Shown here one piece after another: positions 1 to 8,515 of a DNA stretch of 64,000 bases. Source of the stretch: Verrucomicrobiia bacterium. GTDB lineage: Bacteria > Verrucomicrobiota > Verrucomicrobiia > Verrucomicrobiales > DEV007. The notes below the pieces were generated by a model that made no database searches, had not been told where the DNA came from, and saw nothing but the letters and a program-made list of their open reading frames with translations. Positions within the stretch are counted from its first letter, which is position 1. Every line of letters starts with the position of its first letter. The stretch is taken from positions 558,001 to 622,000 of the forward strand of contig JAUICH010000001.1 of NCBI GenBank assembly GCA_030427505.1, written 5' to 3'. Made by a program: the position numbers and the translations under genes.

Positions 1-535
1 AGCTTTTACCCAAGGCGGAACGCCGGGCCACCAGCTGGGCTTCGATCTCATCGATCCACCACGTTTGCTTGATATACCGCGGATCTTCTAAGGTCAGACC
101 AGAGAGTCGAAACCTGGGCACCTCCACTATTCCGTCGATATCCGTGTGGACCTCTATATCGCCATTCGTACGGTGCAATATGACCGTCGCGAAGGGCAAC
201 TCGTGTCCGTCTTCAGCCAATAAAGTCACTTCCCGGGAGAATATCTTGGGAATGCCCCAGATCGAGCCAACCACAGATACGACGATGACCGCGAGGATGG
301 ACAACTCCGTGGCGTTGAAACCTCGAGGAAATTTTTGAGTCTCTCCCCGGTCCTTGCGTCGTTTGAGACGGCCGATCTTGAAGCCGGACACGAACAGCCT
401 GATGATAAACTCGACAGCCAGAAGTAACTGATTGATGGCCGCTATCGTGAGTTCGACTAACGCCACAACCAGCGAGAACACTAGGACGATGATGGTGTCG
501 AGGATCATGTTGGGTTTGGGAAACCATGCAGACAT
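1..535 (-). CDS. Membrane-anchored hypothetical protein (3' end off window)
   Basis: An open frame starts with ATG at 535 on the minus strand and runs off the left edge, leaving 178 visible residues. The N-terminus (MSAWFPKPNMILDTIIVLVF...) has a hydrophobic segment at about residues 10-48. A basic stretch (about 53-62, KIGRLKRRKDRG) follows, then a second hydrophobic segment at about 76-96. The remaining part is a soluble region with alternating beta-like pattern (EVTLLAEDGHELPFATVIL) that resembles a carboxypeptidase-regulatory or prealbumin-like beta sandwich; this resemblance is a guess. The amino-acid pattern, with membrane segments and basic flanks, is far more protein-like than the overlapping frames. 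I do not recognise the family. It lies downstream of the acyl-CoA synthetase gene on the same strand with a 48-bp gap, so the two may be cotranscribed. Confidence 0.6.
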   Translation of the reverse strand, partial: MSAWFPKPNMILDTIIVLVFSLVVALVELTIAAINQLLLAVEFIIRLFVSGFKIGRLKRRKDRGETQKFPRGFNATELSILAVIVVSVVGSIWGIPKIFSREVTLLAEDGHELPFATVILHRTNGDIEVHTDIDGIVEVPRFRLSGLTLEDPRYIKQTWWIDEIEAQLVARRSALGKS

Positions 536-583
536 TCTAGCCAGACGGCCAGTCCTTTTGGATAAAGGCGCCCACGCCAGCGA

Positions 584-3286
584 TCAAAGATCCAGGCTCA
601 CCTCTTTCACATCCGGGGCGTCCGCGCAGGTGGCAACCTGAAAGCCAAGGCGGCGCATTAGGCGCAGCATGGGGTGGTTGGTCGTCAGGACTTGGCCTTC
701 GATCTGTTTGATTCCCTTGCCCCGAGCTTCGTCCATCAGCGTTCTCATCAGCAGCGTTCCGATGCCGCGGTCATGCCAGTTGTCCGCCACCACGATGGCG
801 AACTCGCAGCTCTCTCCGTCGGGGTTGATGATGTAACGGGCGATGCCGATTTCGACTTCCTTGCCTTTCTCATGAATGCTGGCCAGGAAGGCCATCTCCC
901 GGTCGTAGTCGATTTGGGTAAAGCGGACCAGCATTTCTGGGGAAAGCTCCTGCAGCGACTGCATGAACCGGAAATACTTGGCTTCCGGTGACAGGTTTCG
1001 CACAAAGCGCTGCTCCATTTCCGCGTCTTCCGGCCGGATGGGGCGGACGGTCAGAGTCTTTCCATTGTCCAGAGTGGTGGTCTTGACGAGGTTTCCCGGG
1101 TAAGGAGGAATCGCCATGTGGGCAAAGTAGCGGCCTGGCCCGGGTATCTTGCGGGGCTGCGAAGAGGTCAGGTGGACCCGCGCATCCAGAGCGCATACGC
1201 CGGACTCATCCGTGCTCAGGGGATTGATGTCCAACTCCTCGATTTCCGGAATCTCGCACACCAGTTCGGACAGCCGCAGGAGAACGTGCTCCAGCGCCAG
1301 CGCATCCACCGGGGGCAGGTTGCGGAACGCGCCGAGCAGCCGGGCGACGCGGGTCCGGGCAATCATCCGGCGGATCAGGACTGAGTTCAGCGGTGGCAGG
1401 CAGACCGCGCGGTCGGCCAGGACTTCCACGGTGGTGCCGCCCCAGCCAAAAGTGATCACCGGGCCAAAGACCGGGTCGCGGACCACGCCGACCAGCAACT
1501 CGCGGACGTGGGCCCGGCTCCATTGCTTTTCAAGAGTCACGCCGGTCAATTTTGCTTCCGGCGCGTTGGCGCGGACCCGTTCCATGACATTGGAAAAAGC
1601 GCGTCCGACTTCCTCAGAATTCCTGAGATTCAGTTCCACTCCATCGACATCCGACTTGTGGCTCAGGTCCGGCGAATCGATCTTCATCACCACCGGAAAC
1701 CCGAGTTGGCTGGCTACCTCGACCGCTTCTTCCGCGGTGGCGGCGGCACGGGTTTCGGCCACGGGAATGTGGAAAGCGGCCAGCAGCGTCTTGGCCTCTG
1801 AAGAAGACAGGTGCGTCCGTCCTTTTTCCAAGGCTGCCTGGACCAGGCGGCGGGATTCCTCCACTTGAGGTCGAGATTGATCGGTGAGGGGGCCCGGAAC
1901 CTCCAGCAGAAGCCTTTGGTTGCGGTGGTAGTGCCACAACTGAGCAAAGGCGGACACCGCCGCTTCAGGCGTGTAGAAAGAAGGGATGCCTGCCTCGGCG
2001 AAGAGCCGGTGCGCTTCCGCCACGTGGTGCTGTCCCATCCAGCAGGTCAAAATAGGCTTGTGAGCGGTCCCTTTGGCCGCGTGCCAAACGTCGATGACTT
2101 CCCGCGCCACGGCGGTGGGTTCGCTCATGGCCTGTGGGGTGAGCATGACGAGCACGCCGTCCGAGTTCAGATCGTGGAGGCAGAGCCGGACGGCTTTCTG
2201 GAAGCGGCCCGGGTCCGCGTCTCCCAGGACATCCACCGGATTTCCCTTGGACCAGTGCGCGGGGAGGGCTTCGTCCAGGGCCGAAAGGGTGTTGGGGCTT
2301 AGATCGGGAATCGTCAGGTCCCGGTCCACCGCCATGTCCGCCGCGACAACGCCTGGGCCTCCGCCATTGGTGACGATGGCCAGCCGTTTGCCCCGCACCT
2401 TCATGCCGTAGGACAGGGTGCGTGCCGCGGAGAACAGTTCGTCCACCGTCTGGACCCGCACCACGCCGGCGCGGTCCAGCGCCGCGTCAAACACGTCGTC
2501 CGCGCCCACCAGGGCGCCGGTATGGGAGACCGCGGCATGAGAGGCCGCCGGGTGGCGCCCGGTTTTCATGACAATGACCGGCTTCAACCGCGCGGCCGCG
2601 CGCAGGCCGCTCAGAAAGCCGCGTGCTTCCCGGATGCCTTCGATGTAGAGGAGAATGCTGCGCGTCTTCGGATCGGTGGCCAGGTAGTCCAGGACTTCGC
2701 CAAAGTCGATCTCCGCGGCGTTTCCGAGAGAGACCACCAGGGAGAAGCCGATTCTTTCCGCTTCGGCCCAGTCCAGGATGGCGGTGCAGAGTGCTCCGGA
2801 CTGAGACACCAGCGCCAGCTCTCCCGGGTGCGCCTGGGACTTTCCGAATGTGGCGTTTAGTCCCATGGAAGGCCGGATCAATCCCAGGCAGTTCGGACCC
2901 AGCAGTCGAATCCGGTAGTGCCGGGCGATCTTCAGGATCTCTTTCTGCAGCGCTTTGCCTTCCGGCCCGGCTTCGCCAAATCCGGCGGATAGCACGGCGG
3001 CCGCGCGGACTCCCTTTTCTCCGCACTGTTTCAGAATGTCCGGCACGGTAGTGGCGGGTGTGGCAATGACCGCCATTTCCACGGGCTTGGTAATGGCGGC
3101 GATTTCCGGATGGCACAGCATGCCCTGCACGTGCTCGTGCTTCGGGTTCACCGGAAAGAGCAGACCGTCAAAACTGGCGGACACCAGGTTGGCGAAGACC
3201 CGGGAACCCACGGAAGCCGCCCGTTCGCTGGCGCCAAAGACCGCGACGCTGTGTGGGCTGAAAAGGGGAGACAGGTAATGTTTCAT
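584..3286 (-). CDS. ADP-forming acyl-CoA synthetase / GNAT acetyltransferase fusion (Pat/YfiQ-like)
   Basis: A 900-residue protein of the family that includes protein lysine acetyltransferase Pat/PatZ. The order is a CoA-binding Rossmann domain (PLFSPHSVAVFGASER near the start), two succinyl-CoA-ligase-like domains, an ATP-grasp domain (about 480-700, with VVMKIDSPDLSHKSDVDGV) and a C-terminal GNAT domain (about 735-890, including DRGIGTLLMRTLMDEA as the acetyl-CoA loop). The SHTGAL segment near residue 255 keeps the histidine that is phosphorylated in active ADP-forming acetyl-CoA synthetases, so the ligase half could be active; this is inference. The frame can be extended to a TTG at 3334, but the internal ATG at 3286 fits the family N-terminus better and follows a GGAAA. 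It probably acetylates lysines of metabolic enzymes, or interconverts acetyl-CoA and acetate. Confidence 0.85.
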   Translation of the reverse strand: MKHYLSPLFSPHSVAVFGASERAASVGSRVFANLVSASFDGLLFPVNPKHEHVQGMLCHPEIAAITKPVEMAVIATPATTVPDILKQCGEKGVRAAAVLSAGFGEAGPEGKALQKEILKIARHYRIRLLGPNCLGLIRPSMGLNATFGKSQAHPGELALVSQSGALCTAILDWAEAERIGFSLVVSLGNAAEIDFGEVLDYLATDPKTRSILLYIEGIREARGFLSGLRAAARLKPVIVMKTGRHPAASHAAVSHTGALVGADDVFDAALDRAGVVRVQTVDELFSAARTLSYGMKVRGKRLAIVTNGGGPGVVAADMAVDRDLTIPDLSPNTLSALDEALPAHWSKGNPVDVLGDADPGRFQKAVRLCLHDLNSDGVLVMLTPQAMSEPTAVAREVIDVWHAAKGTAHKPILTCWMGQHHVAEAHRLFAEAGIPSFYTPEAAVSAFAQLWHYHRNQRLLLEVPGPLTDQSRPQVEESRRLVQAALEKGRTHLSSSEAKTLLAAFHIPVAETRAAATAEEAVEVASQLGFPVVMKIDSPDLSHKSDVDGVELNLRNSEEVGRAFSNVMERVRANAPEAKLTGVTLEKQWSRAHVRELLVGVVRDPVFGPVITFGWGGTTVEVLADRAVCLPPLNSVLIRRMIARTRVARLLGAFRNLPPVDALALEHVLLRLSELVCEIPEIEELDINPLSTDESGVCALDARVHLTSSQPRKIPGPGRYFAHMAIPPYPGNLVKTTTLDNGKTLTVRPIRPEDAEMEQRFVRNLSPEAKYFRFMQSLQELSPEMLVRFTQIDYDREMAFLASIHEKGKEVEIGIARYIINPDGESCEFAIVVADNWHDRGIGTLLMRTLMDEARGKGIKQIEGQVLTTNHPMLRLMRRLGFQVATCADAPDVKEVSLDL

Positions 3287-3556
3287 TTTCCGGAAGCTCT
3301 CTTCATCCACGCCGCAATGTTCTCCATGCTTCAACGGTGAAAGAGTTTTCCGCGGAAGAAACTCTTTTCTGGAGACACCTCTATCACAAAGACAAGATCG
3401 GCTGGAAAATCGCTCGATTTGCGCTCGCGGCCCACTGGCGCGCTGAATAGGAAGTTACGAAGAAGCGTTCCGGGAATTGCCGGACAGGGCTGACAGACCG
3501 GGGGGTCAACCCTCATACGTAACCTGTAGAGAAGACAATAACCCTGGAGAACTGAT

Positions 3557-4012
3557 ATGGAGAAAATGATTGTAGTAGCGGATTTGGGCCGTCTCAGGGC
3601 GTTTCGACTGGCGCCGGAAGACCCACTGGACGGAGGGAATGTTCACGCGCATGAAGTGGAAATTTCGCCCTTGGACGAACAACCGGAGTCCGTGCACGAA
3701 ATGGTGACCGATCAAGCGGGCCGCTTTGCCCGGGGGAGCCGGGTCGGGAGAATGACCGGCATGAGCCGCAGCGAGGCCAATGGAATGCTTGCCGAACAGG
3801 AAGCGCGCTTGATCAAACTGCTGGCCAGCCGCATTGAATCGCTGGCGGCCGGATTTGGCACGTCCGAGTGGACTCTGGTCGCCCCGGACCGCATCTGCAA
3901 GCGCCTGGAATCCACCCTTGGCGCGGGAGTCAAGGATTCCCTCTGTCAGGTGGAAAAGGCCGACCTGACCCATGCCTCGCTCCAGGACATCGAAAAGCGT
4001 TTTGGATGGTAA
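3557..4012 (+). CDS. Host attachment protein family (AtsE-like)
   Basis: A 151-residue protein beginning MEKMIVVADLGRLRAFRL, with the conserved middle SRSEANGMLAEQEARLIKLL and the ending LTHASLQDIEKRFGW. This is the pattern of the 'protein required for attachment to host cells' family, first reported in Agrobacterium but widespread in non-host bacteria. The biochemical role is unknown; the central fold resembles release-factor eRF1-like domains involved in nucleic-acid or stress functions. An ATG at 3557 has a GGAG eight bases upstream. It diverges from the acyl-CoA synthetase gene across about 270 bases and stands alone. Family call is firm, function is not. Confidence 0.75.
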   Translation: MEKMIVVADLGRLRAFRLAPEDPLDGGNVHAHEVEISPLDEQPESVHEMVTDQAGRFARGSRVGRMTGMSRSEANGMLAEQEARLIKLLASRIESLAAGFGTSEWTLVAPDRICKRLESTLGAGVKDSLCQVEKADLTHASLQDIEKRFGW

Positions 4013-4075
4013 GCGCCTGCAAATTTCAGCTGGTGGATTCGTGGTTTGACTAACCCCGGAAGCCTCTGACCTTAA

Positions 4076-4717
4076 ATGCGTATGAACCCCCATTCCCAAT
4101 ACATGGCAGCCTGCGTCGGAGTTGCGTTTATCTCCTTCAGCGGTGTTTTTTCCGTTTCCTGCCAGGAATCTCAGGATACGAAACCAGGACCCTCGCAAGA
4201 GGAAACGGCCGCTCGTTTGGATCCCGCTCCGGCAACGGATGATCTGGAACCTTATCAGTGCGGCACCCTTGCGCCACTGCATGCCCAGGGAAAGACGCTT
4301 CTGGCTGGTCAGCCCTCTCCGGAAGATCTGGCGGAAGCAAGGAAGCGGGGAGTCACCACGGTGATCAACCTGCGCCATCCGGAGGAAACGCCGGACATGG
4401 ATGAAAAGCAGGTCGCTGAGAGTTTGGGCCTGACTTATTTCAATCCGGCGTGGAATGGTCCCGAAGAATTGACGGACGAAAAGTTCGACGAAGTGCGGGG
4501 ACTGTTGAAGGCGGCGAAGGGTCCCGTGCTGTTTCATTGCGGCTCATCTAACCGGGTAGGCCCCCTCTGGATGGCGCACCGGGTGCTCGACGAAGGAGTC
4601 GACGTCGAAGCCGCCGCCGCTGAGGCTAAGGCCGCCGGCATGAGAACCTCCGCCTATGAGGAGATCGCGCGGGATTACATCCGCCGGAAGCAGGATTCCT
4701 CAGGGAAGAAGCCCTGA
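4076..4717 (+). CDS. DSP-like (beta-lactamase hydrolase-type) phosphatase, secreted or lipoprotein
   Basis: A 213-residue protein with an N-terminal signal-like segment (about 10-30) ending in a cysteine (FSVSCQES) that may be lipidated, although the -3 residue is not typical. After a Pro/Glu-rich linker comes the domain of the DUF442/TIGR01244 phosphatase family: LLAGQPSPEDLAEARKRGV, TVINLRHPEE and the P-loop HCGSSNRVGPLW. The C-x4-R loop with catalytic Cys at about residue 156 matches this family rather than classical C-x5-R tyrosine phosphatases. It probably dephosphorylates something in the cell envelope; the substrate is unknown. The start is ATG at 4076; an in-frame ATG six bases on is an alternative. 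There is no obvious Shine-Dalgarno. Confidence 0.75.
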   Translation: MRMNPHSQYMAACVGVAFISFSGVFSVSCQESQDTKPGPSQEETAARLDPAPATDDLEPYQCGTLAPLHAQGKTLLAGQPSPEDLAEARKRGVTTVINLRHPEETPDMDEKQVAESLGLTYFNPAWNGPEELTDEKFDEVRGLLKAAKGPVLFHCGSSNRVGPLWMAHRVLDEGVDVEAAAAEAKAAGMRTSAYEEIARDYIRRKQDSSGKKP

Positions 4718-4805
4718 CAGAAAGACCGGGCAAAAAAGACATTGCCCTGTCTGCCATTTTTCCTGAAAAAGGAACTCAGTCCCGGCTGGGACTGGGACGC
4801 CTTTT

Positions 4806-5480
4806 ATGGCAAAGCTGCTGCCGGAGAGAGACAAGTTAGTCCTGATCGTAGACGACCACCCGCTGATGCGGGAAGGTCTAGAACGCCTATTGTCTGGTGA
4901 AGAGGGCCTTTCCGTTTGCGGCAAGGCCGGTTCGGTGAAGGAAGCCATGGAGATGATGGCCACGGATGGGCCTGATCTGGTGGTGACCGATCTGACCTTG
5001 CCGGGAAGGAATGGCTTGGAGTTGATCAAGGATCTGAAGGCGCTCTATCCGAAGATTCCCGTACTGGTCATGTCCGTACATGACGAAATGATCTTCGCGG
5101 AACGTGCCTTTCAGGCGGGTGCTCGCGGTTACGTCATGAAGGAAGCCCCGCCATCCGCTTTTTTGGAAGCCATTCAGAAAGTCTTGAACGGCGGGCTCTA
5201 TGTCAGCCAGGCGGTCACGGAGCACTTTTTGGAAAGCATGGCGCAGGGCGGGGCGCCAAAGTTCAGTTTTCCTCTAAAACGCCTGACGGACCGGGAAATG
5301 GAGGTCTTTGAACTGATAGGGCAAGGCCTGGCCACGGAGGAGATTGCCAGCCGGCTCAGCATCAGTACTCGAACCGTGGACGCGCATCGCGCCAACGTCC
5401 GGGAAAAGCTGGGGCTGGAAGATACCAACGCCGTGCTGCGCTACGCGGTTCGTTGGGTGGAAACCGGCGATCTGAATTAG
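4806..5480 (+). CDS. NarL/FixJ-family response regulator
   Basis: A 224-residue two-domain regulator. The receiver domain (about 11-128) has the acidic pair VDDHP, phospho-acceptor Asp62 in VTDLTLPGRNG, Thr/Ser at VMSVHD and Lys in YVMKEAPPS. The C-terminal LuxR-type helix-turn-helix (about 155-215) contains LTDREMEVFELIGQGLATEEIA and STRTVDAHRANVREKLGL. It should be phosphorylated by a HisKA_3-type kinase and bind DNA as a dimer. The only HisKA_3 kinase in the window is the receiver-kinase at 6902-8038, 1.4 kb away on the other strand, which is a candidate partner. The stop codon TAG (5478-5480) sits at the first bases of the 213-bp repeat, so the repeat's inverted terminus may have supplied the stop. 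Confidence 0.9.
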   Translation: MAKLLPERDKLVLIVDDHPLMREGLERLLSGEEGLSVCGKAGSVKEAMEMMATDGPDLVVTDLTLPGRNGLELIKDLKALYPKIPVLVMSVHDEMIFAERAFQAGARGYVMKEAPPSAFLEAIQKVLNGGLYVSQAVTEHFLESMAQGGAPKFSFPLKRLTDREMEVFELIGQGLATEEIASRLSISTRTVDAHRANVREKLGLEDTNAVLRYAVRWVETGDLN

Positions 5481-5692
5481 GGTGTATGGAAAAATACCCG
5501 AACCGCCCGGACGAGATGAGAAAGGAAGGCAGAATCAGCGCCGCAAGCGGCGATTGTTCGAAAGACGCGGCCCATTTTACGCCTGGCTGCGTTCCGCCTC
5601 ACTTTATTGGGACCACCCAATGGCATTCGGCGCGCCTTCCCAGCCGTGAAATGGACTCGCGCCGGGCAGTCCGCCAATTTGTCCACACACCC
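5480..5692. repeat. 213-bp dispersed foldback repeat, copy A
   Basis: A non-coding element with inverted ends: GGGTGTATGG at 5480-5489 and CCACACACCC at 5683-5692. The pairing extends outward through TTA/TAA. Its centre contains the inverted pair ATTGGG-ACCA-CCCAAT, and the arms are partly complementary, so most of the element can fold back. It matches copy B (15475-15687) in the same orientation and exactly the same length, with shared blocks such as GCCCATTTT-CGCCTGGCT, CTCACT-TATTGGG and CCAATTTGTCCACACACCC. TA dinucleotides flank both ends here. It looks like a MITE or REP-type element with no coding capacity; small open frames across it look spurious. Confidence 0.8.
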
Positions 5693-5912
5693 TAACCGAG
5701 TCCCGGTTCGGAAGTTCTCTTTTTTCGCTCCGGGAGACGCACCTGACCGGTCTTCTCAGACGAACTATTTCATAGAGATGGGACTACGAATGAGCGGAAA
5801 AGCCGAGTACGCAAATTGCGTACGCCGATAGCGGCTATTTCGACAGTCTGGAGGTCAGCATCTCAGCCAATTCACGGAAGGCGGAATTCGTTTAATCTAC
5901 CTCATATGCTGA
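5693..5912. other. Regulatory gap upstream of the AraC/PocR gene
   Basis: These 220 bases, together with repeat copy A, make up the 432-base gene-free stretch between the NarL-type regulator and the AraC-type regulator. I see no coding potential here. The one notable feature is the perfect 17-base dyad at 5807-5823. No clear -35/-10 pair could be assigned. Confidence 0.5.
5807..5823. promoter_or_regulatory. Perfect palindrome, possible operator
   Basis: The sequence GTACGCAA-A-TTGCGTAC is a perfect inverted repeat of two 8-base arms around a single A. It lies 90 bases upstream of the AraC/PocR regulator start. Such short-spacer dyads are typical of binding sites for dimeric helix-turn-helix proteins; AraC-type proteins more often use direct repeats, so a different regulator may bind. 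The function is inferred from symmetry and position only. Confidence 0.35.
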
Positions 5913-6863
5913 ATGCTGCTCACGGCTTCCCAACCAATGAATCTCAACAGACATCACTGCAATTTTCCGGATCAGGGCGCTTCGTTTTCGCTCTGTGACT
6001 TGGCCTTTGACAAGCTGGTGCGGTCCATGGCGTTTCGCCTGTATCACCGGGTTTTCACCGCCAGTACGGGTATGCCCCTTGTCTTGGAACGGGCCGTTCC
6101 GGAGATGGCCGAAGAGGGGAAGATTGGAGATCAAAGCCAAGGAACCCCGGACTTTCCGGTCCGTGGCGTGCAGCCGGGTTCGGGGCACCAGAAGAGTGAC
6201 TCGCGCAAGTCGTACCGTTGTAATGTTTCCAGCCATCTGCTGCGGGGTTCGGTTCCCATTCGGTTCAATGGGGAAGTTGTGGGCTACTTGGTAACCGTGC
6301 AGTCTCTTGCCAGCCAGAAGTCTCCGAAAGCGCCCGCGGGATTTGGTGAAGTCGCGCGGGAGAGGGCTTCCCATTCTGAGAGCGGCCGCAGCGATGCTCC
6401 CACGCCTGCCGCCCAATTCGGCAGAGCGATCATGTTTCTGGAGGCGATAGCCGGACAACTGGGCGGCGAGATCAATCGCTTTCTGGTTCAGACAGACAAG
6501 AACGATCCCGAGTGGGTCAATAACATCCGGTCGCGGCTGATGGGCGCGTCTACCCGGCGAGGCCGGCTCGGCGCCTCTCACCTTTCGGACACGCATTTCT
6601 TCTGGAGAATTCCGGCTCAGTTCGAACAGGCCGTGGGAATGTCGTCCTTGGACTTTGCGCGGCGCTGCCGTTTGGAAAACGCGCGGCTGCGGGTGACCCG
6701 CACCGAAGCGGACCTCCAAGACATTGCCCTCACCACCGGCTACGAATCCGAAGAAGAGTTGACGGAACAGTTTATCCGCTACCTGGGAGAGACACCGGGA
6801 GAGTTCCGGAATCGCATGCGGAAGATCAAGGCCAAGCTGGAGGCTTGGACGGGTAGCCTGTAA
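5913..6863 (+). CDS. PocR-sensor AraC-family transcriptional regulator
   Basis: A 316-residue protein. The N-terminal half (about 25-130) resembles the PocR ligand-binding PAS-like domain: SLCDLAFDKLVRSMAFRLYH, then TGMPLVLE, Cys in YRCNVSSHLL and VPIRFNGEVVGYLVTVQ. PocR domains bind small organic molecules in propanediol and related pathways. The C-terminal part (about 240-310) is an AraC-type double helix-turn-helix, with MSSLDFARRCRLENARLRV and DLQDIALTTGYESEEELTEQF, but it is more divergent than usual: the second helix motif reads GYESEEELTEQFIRYLGETP where the family has GF-S-F-R-FK--G--P. No catabolic or microcompartment genes sit nearby, so its target is unknown. An in-frame ATG at 5937 is an alternative start. 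Confidence 0.75.
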   Translation: MLLTASQPMNLNRHHCNFPDQGASFSLCDLAFDKLVRSMAFRLYHRVFTASTGMPLVLERAVPEMAEEGKIGDQSQGTPDFPVRGVQPGSGHQKSDSRKSYRCNVSSHLLRGSVPIRFNGEVVGYLVTVQSLASQKSPKAPAGFGEVARERASHSESGRSDAPTPAAQFGRAIMFLEAIAGQLGGEINRFLVQTDKNDPEWVNNIRSRLMGASTRRGRLGASHLSDTHFFWRIPAQFEQAVGMSSLDFARRCRLENARLRVTRTEADLQDIALTTGYESEEELTEQFIRYLGETPGEFRNRMRKIKAKLEAWTGSL

Positions 6864-6901
6864 CACGGAGTGAATTCAAAGCCGCCAGCCCGAGCAGCGG
6901 C

Positions 6902-8038
6902 TCAGATTCCCTCGGCGAAATTCGTGGCGGGGGGCGCTTCTCTTTCTTGAGCCACTGTGGCGGGAGAAGTTGACTTCACCGTTCCGGCGGCGGGTAAAGT
7001 GCAGGAGAGATGGACTCCCTTTTCGGGTACGGAGTCCAGCGTTAGCTGGGCGCCGATGACGCTGGCCCGGTGCTGCATGACTTGAAGCCCGATCCCTGCC
7101 GGGGTGGCGCTTCCTCGGAGACCCTGTCCGTTGTCTTGGACCCGAAGGCAGACGGTGCCGTCCGGATCTTCGGTCAGGCGGATCTCCACCTCCGTGCCGT
7201 GGGAATGTTTGACGGCATTGTGCACCGCCTCCTGGGCGATGCGGAAGAGGTGACCCGCCACAATCTCATCCTGGATGGCAATTTTCTCTGGCGGATCGAA
7301 CCGGCACTGAACCCGGCCGGCCTTGCTGGTGCGTAGCGCGAGTTCGCTGAGCGCTTCCAGGAAACCACCCGAGCCCAGTCCCAGGGGCGCCAATCCGTGC
7401 GCCAGTGCCCGGGTATGTTGCACGGCTTCCTCCAGGTAGTGATCGATCTCGGAGAGCTGCGTTTCCAAGTCAGGATGCGCGGGAGGCAGGCTGCGCCGCA
7501 GCCGTTCGCAGAGCATGCGGATGGCGGTCAGCTGCTGGCCCAGGCCGTCGTGCAGCTCCGCGCCGAAACGCCGGCGTTCCCGCTCGCTGATATCGACCAA
7601 CTGCGCTTTGCTCTCCTCCAGCGCGGCTTGGGCCGCGGCCAGACGCTGGTCCTTTTCCAAGCGGTCGAGCGAGCGGCGAACCACCGCGGGGAGAAAGTCC
7701 ATCAGCTTCACGTCCTTGACCAGATAGTCGCTGGCGCCTCCCTTCATCATTTCCACGGCCACGCGCTCGTCTCCCTGCCCGGTGATGACGATGAAGGGAA
7801 CGCTCCGGCCCATGGCGGTGAGCCGGGTAATCAACTCCATGCCTCCCAGGTCCGGCAGCTTCAGATCCAGCAGCATCAGGTCGGCGTCATGCCCGGAGAG
7901 CCACTCGATGGCCTGGCCCCCGGAAAGAGCGGTCGCGGTCTCAAAGCCCTCCCGTTTCAACGCCTTTGACATCAGGCGCAGCAGGCCCTGATCGTCGTCG
8001 ACGATGAGCAGTTGAGGCGGGCGGCTGATCTCAGACAT
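6902..8038 (-). CDS. Receiver-HisKA_3 histidine kinase (NarX-type output)
   Basis: A 378-residue soluble kinase that carries its own receiver. The receiver (about 8-125) has the DDD acidic pocket at 14-16, Asp58 in LLDLKLPDLGG and Lys108 in YLVKDV. A short coiled linker leads to a HisKA_3 dimerisation domain with His163 in the sequence ERRRFGAELHDGLGQQL, then an ATPase domain with N-box (EAVHNAVKHSH) and G-boxes (DNGQGL, GIGLQVMQHR). HisKA_3 kinases pair with NarL-type regulators, and the one at 4806-5480 is the obvious candidate. It is the last gene of a three-gene minus-strand operon, 9 bases after the single-domain regulator, so signals may pass PAS kinase, then Rcp-like receiver or this receiver, then output. 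Confidence 0.88.
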   Translation of the reverse strand: MSEISRPPQLLIVDDDQGLLRLMSKALKREGFETATALSGGQAIEWLSGHDADLMLLDLKLPDLGGMELITRLTAMGRSVPFIVITGQGDERVAVEMMKGGASDYLVKDVKLMDFLPAVVRRSLDRLEKDQRLAAAQAALEESKAQLVDISERERRRFGAELHDGLGQQLTAIRMLCERLRRSLPPAHPDLETQLSEIDHYLEEAVQHTRALAHGLAPLGLGSGGFLEALSELALRTSKAGRVQCRFDPPEKIAIQDEIVAGHLFRIAQEAVHNAVKHSHGTEVEIRLTEDPDGTVCLRVQDNGQGLRGSATPAGIGLQVMQHRASVIGAQLTLDSVPEKGVHLSCTLPAAGTVKSTSPATVAQEREAPPATNFAEGI

Positions 8039-8047
8039 GGACTCGAC

Positions 8048-8515
8048 TCAGATCGCGGGCAGGTCCCCGATTTCGGGTACCTGAACCAGATTGAAAAAGA
8101 TGCCAAGCTGCTGGATCGCGTCGGAGAATTTTTCGTAGTTCACCGGTTTGACGATGTAGTTGCTGCAGCCTAGTTCGTGGCACCGGGCGACTTCGCGGGG
8201 ATCGTCCGTGGTTGTGAGCATGCTGACCGGGATTCGTCGTAACTCCGGATCCGCCTTGAGTTGTCGCAGTACCTCGATGCCATCCACCTTGGGCATCCGG
8301 ATATCCAGCAGCAGCAGGTAGGGGGTATCCGGCGCGCGCTTGGAACCTTCCCCACGGCAGAAGAGGAAGTCCAGGATGTCCTGCCCGTCTTCGAACCGGA
8401 GAATTGGGTTGTCCAGTCCGGCCCGCCGGAGGTTTTTTTCGATCAGCCGGGCATGGCCGGAATCGTCCTCGGCTATCAGGATTTCCAACTCGCGAGTCAA
8501 GTCGTGGCGGCTCAT
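8048..8515 (-). CDS. Single-domain response regulator, Rcp1-like
   Basis: A 155-residue stand-alone receiver of the Rcp1 type that usually serves phytochrome or PAS kinases: [21 protein letters not shown], then a longer loop with DFLFCRGEG, phospho-Asp71 in [17 protein letters not shown], Thr at MLTTTDD and Lys in [12 protein letters not shown]. There is no output domain, so it probably acts by phosphotransfer or protein-protein contact. Its ATG overlaps the stop of the upstream PAS kinase by 4 bases (ATGA), which indicates translational coupling and a cognate pair. Confidence 0.9.
   Translation of the reverse strand: MSRHDLTRELEILIAEDDSGHARLIEKNLRRAGLDNPILRFEDGQDILDFLFCRGEGSKRAPDTPYLLLLDIRMPKVDGIEVLRQLKADPELRRIPVSMLTTTDDPREVARCHELGCSNYIVKPVNYEKFSDAIQQLGIFFNLVQVPEIGDLPAI

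Noticed and set aside
3331-3516. 61-codon minus-strand frame upstream of the acyl-CoA synthetase
   Set aside because: No family pattern and no ribosome-binding site; more likely the promoter region of the flanking genes.
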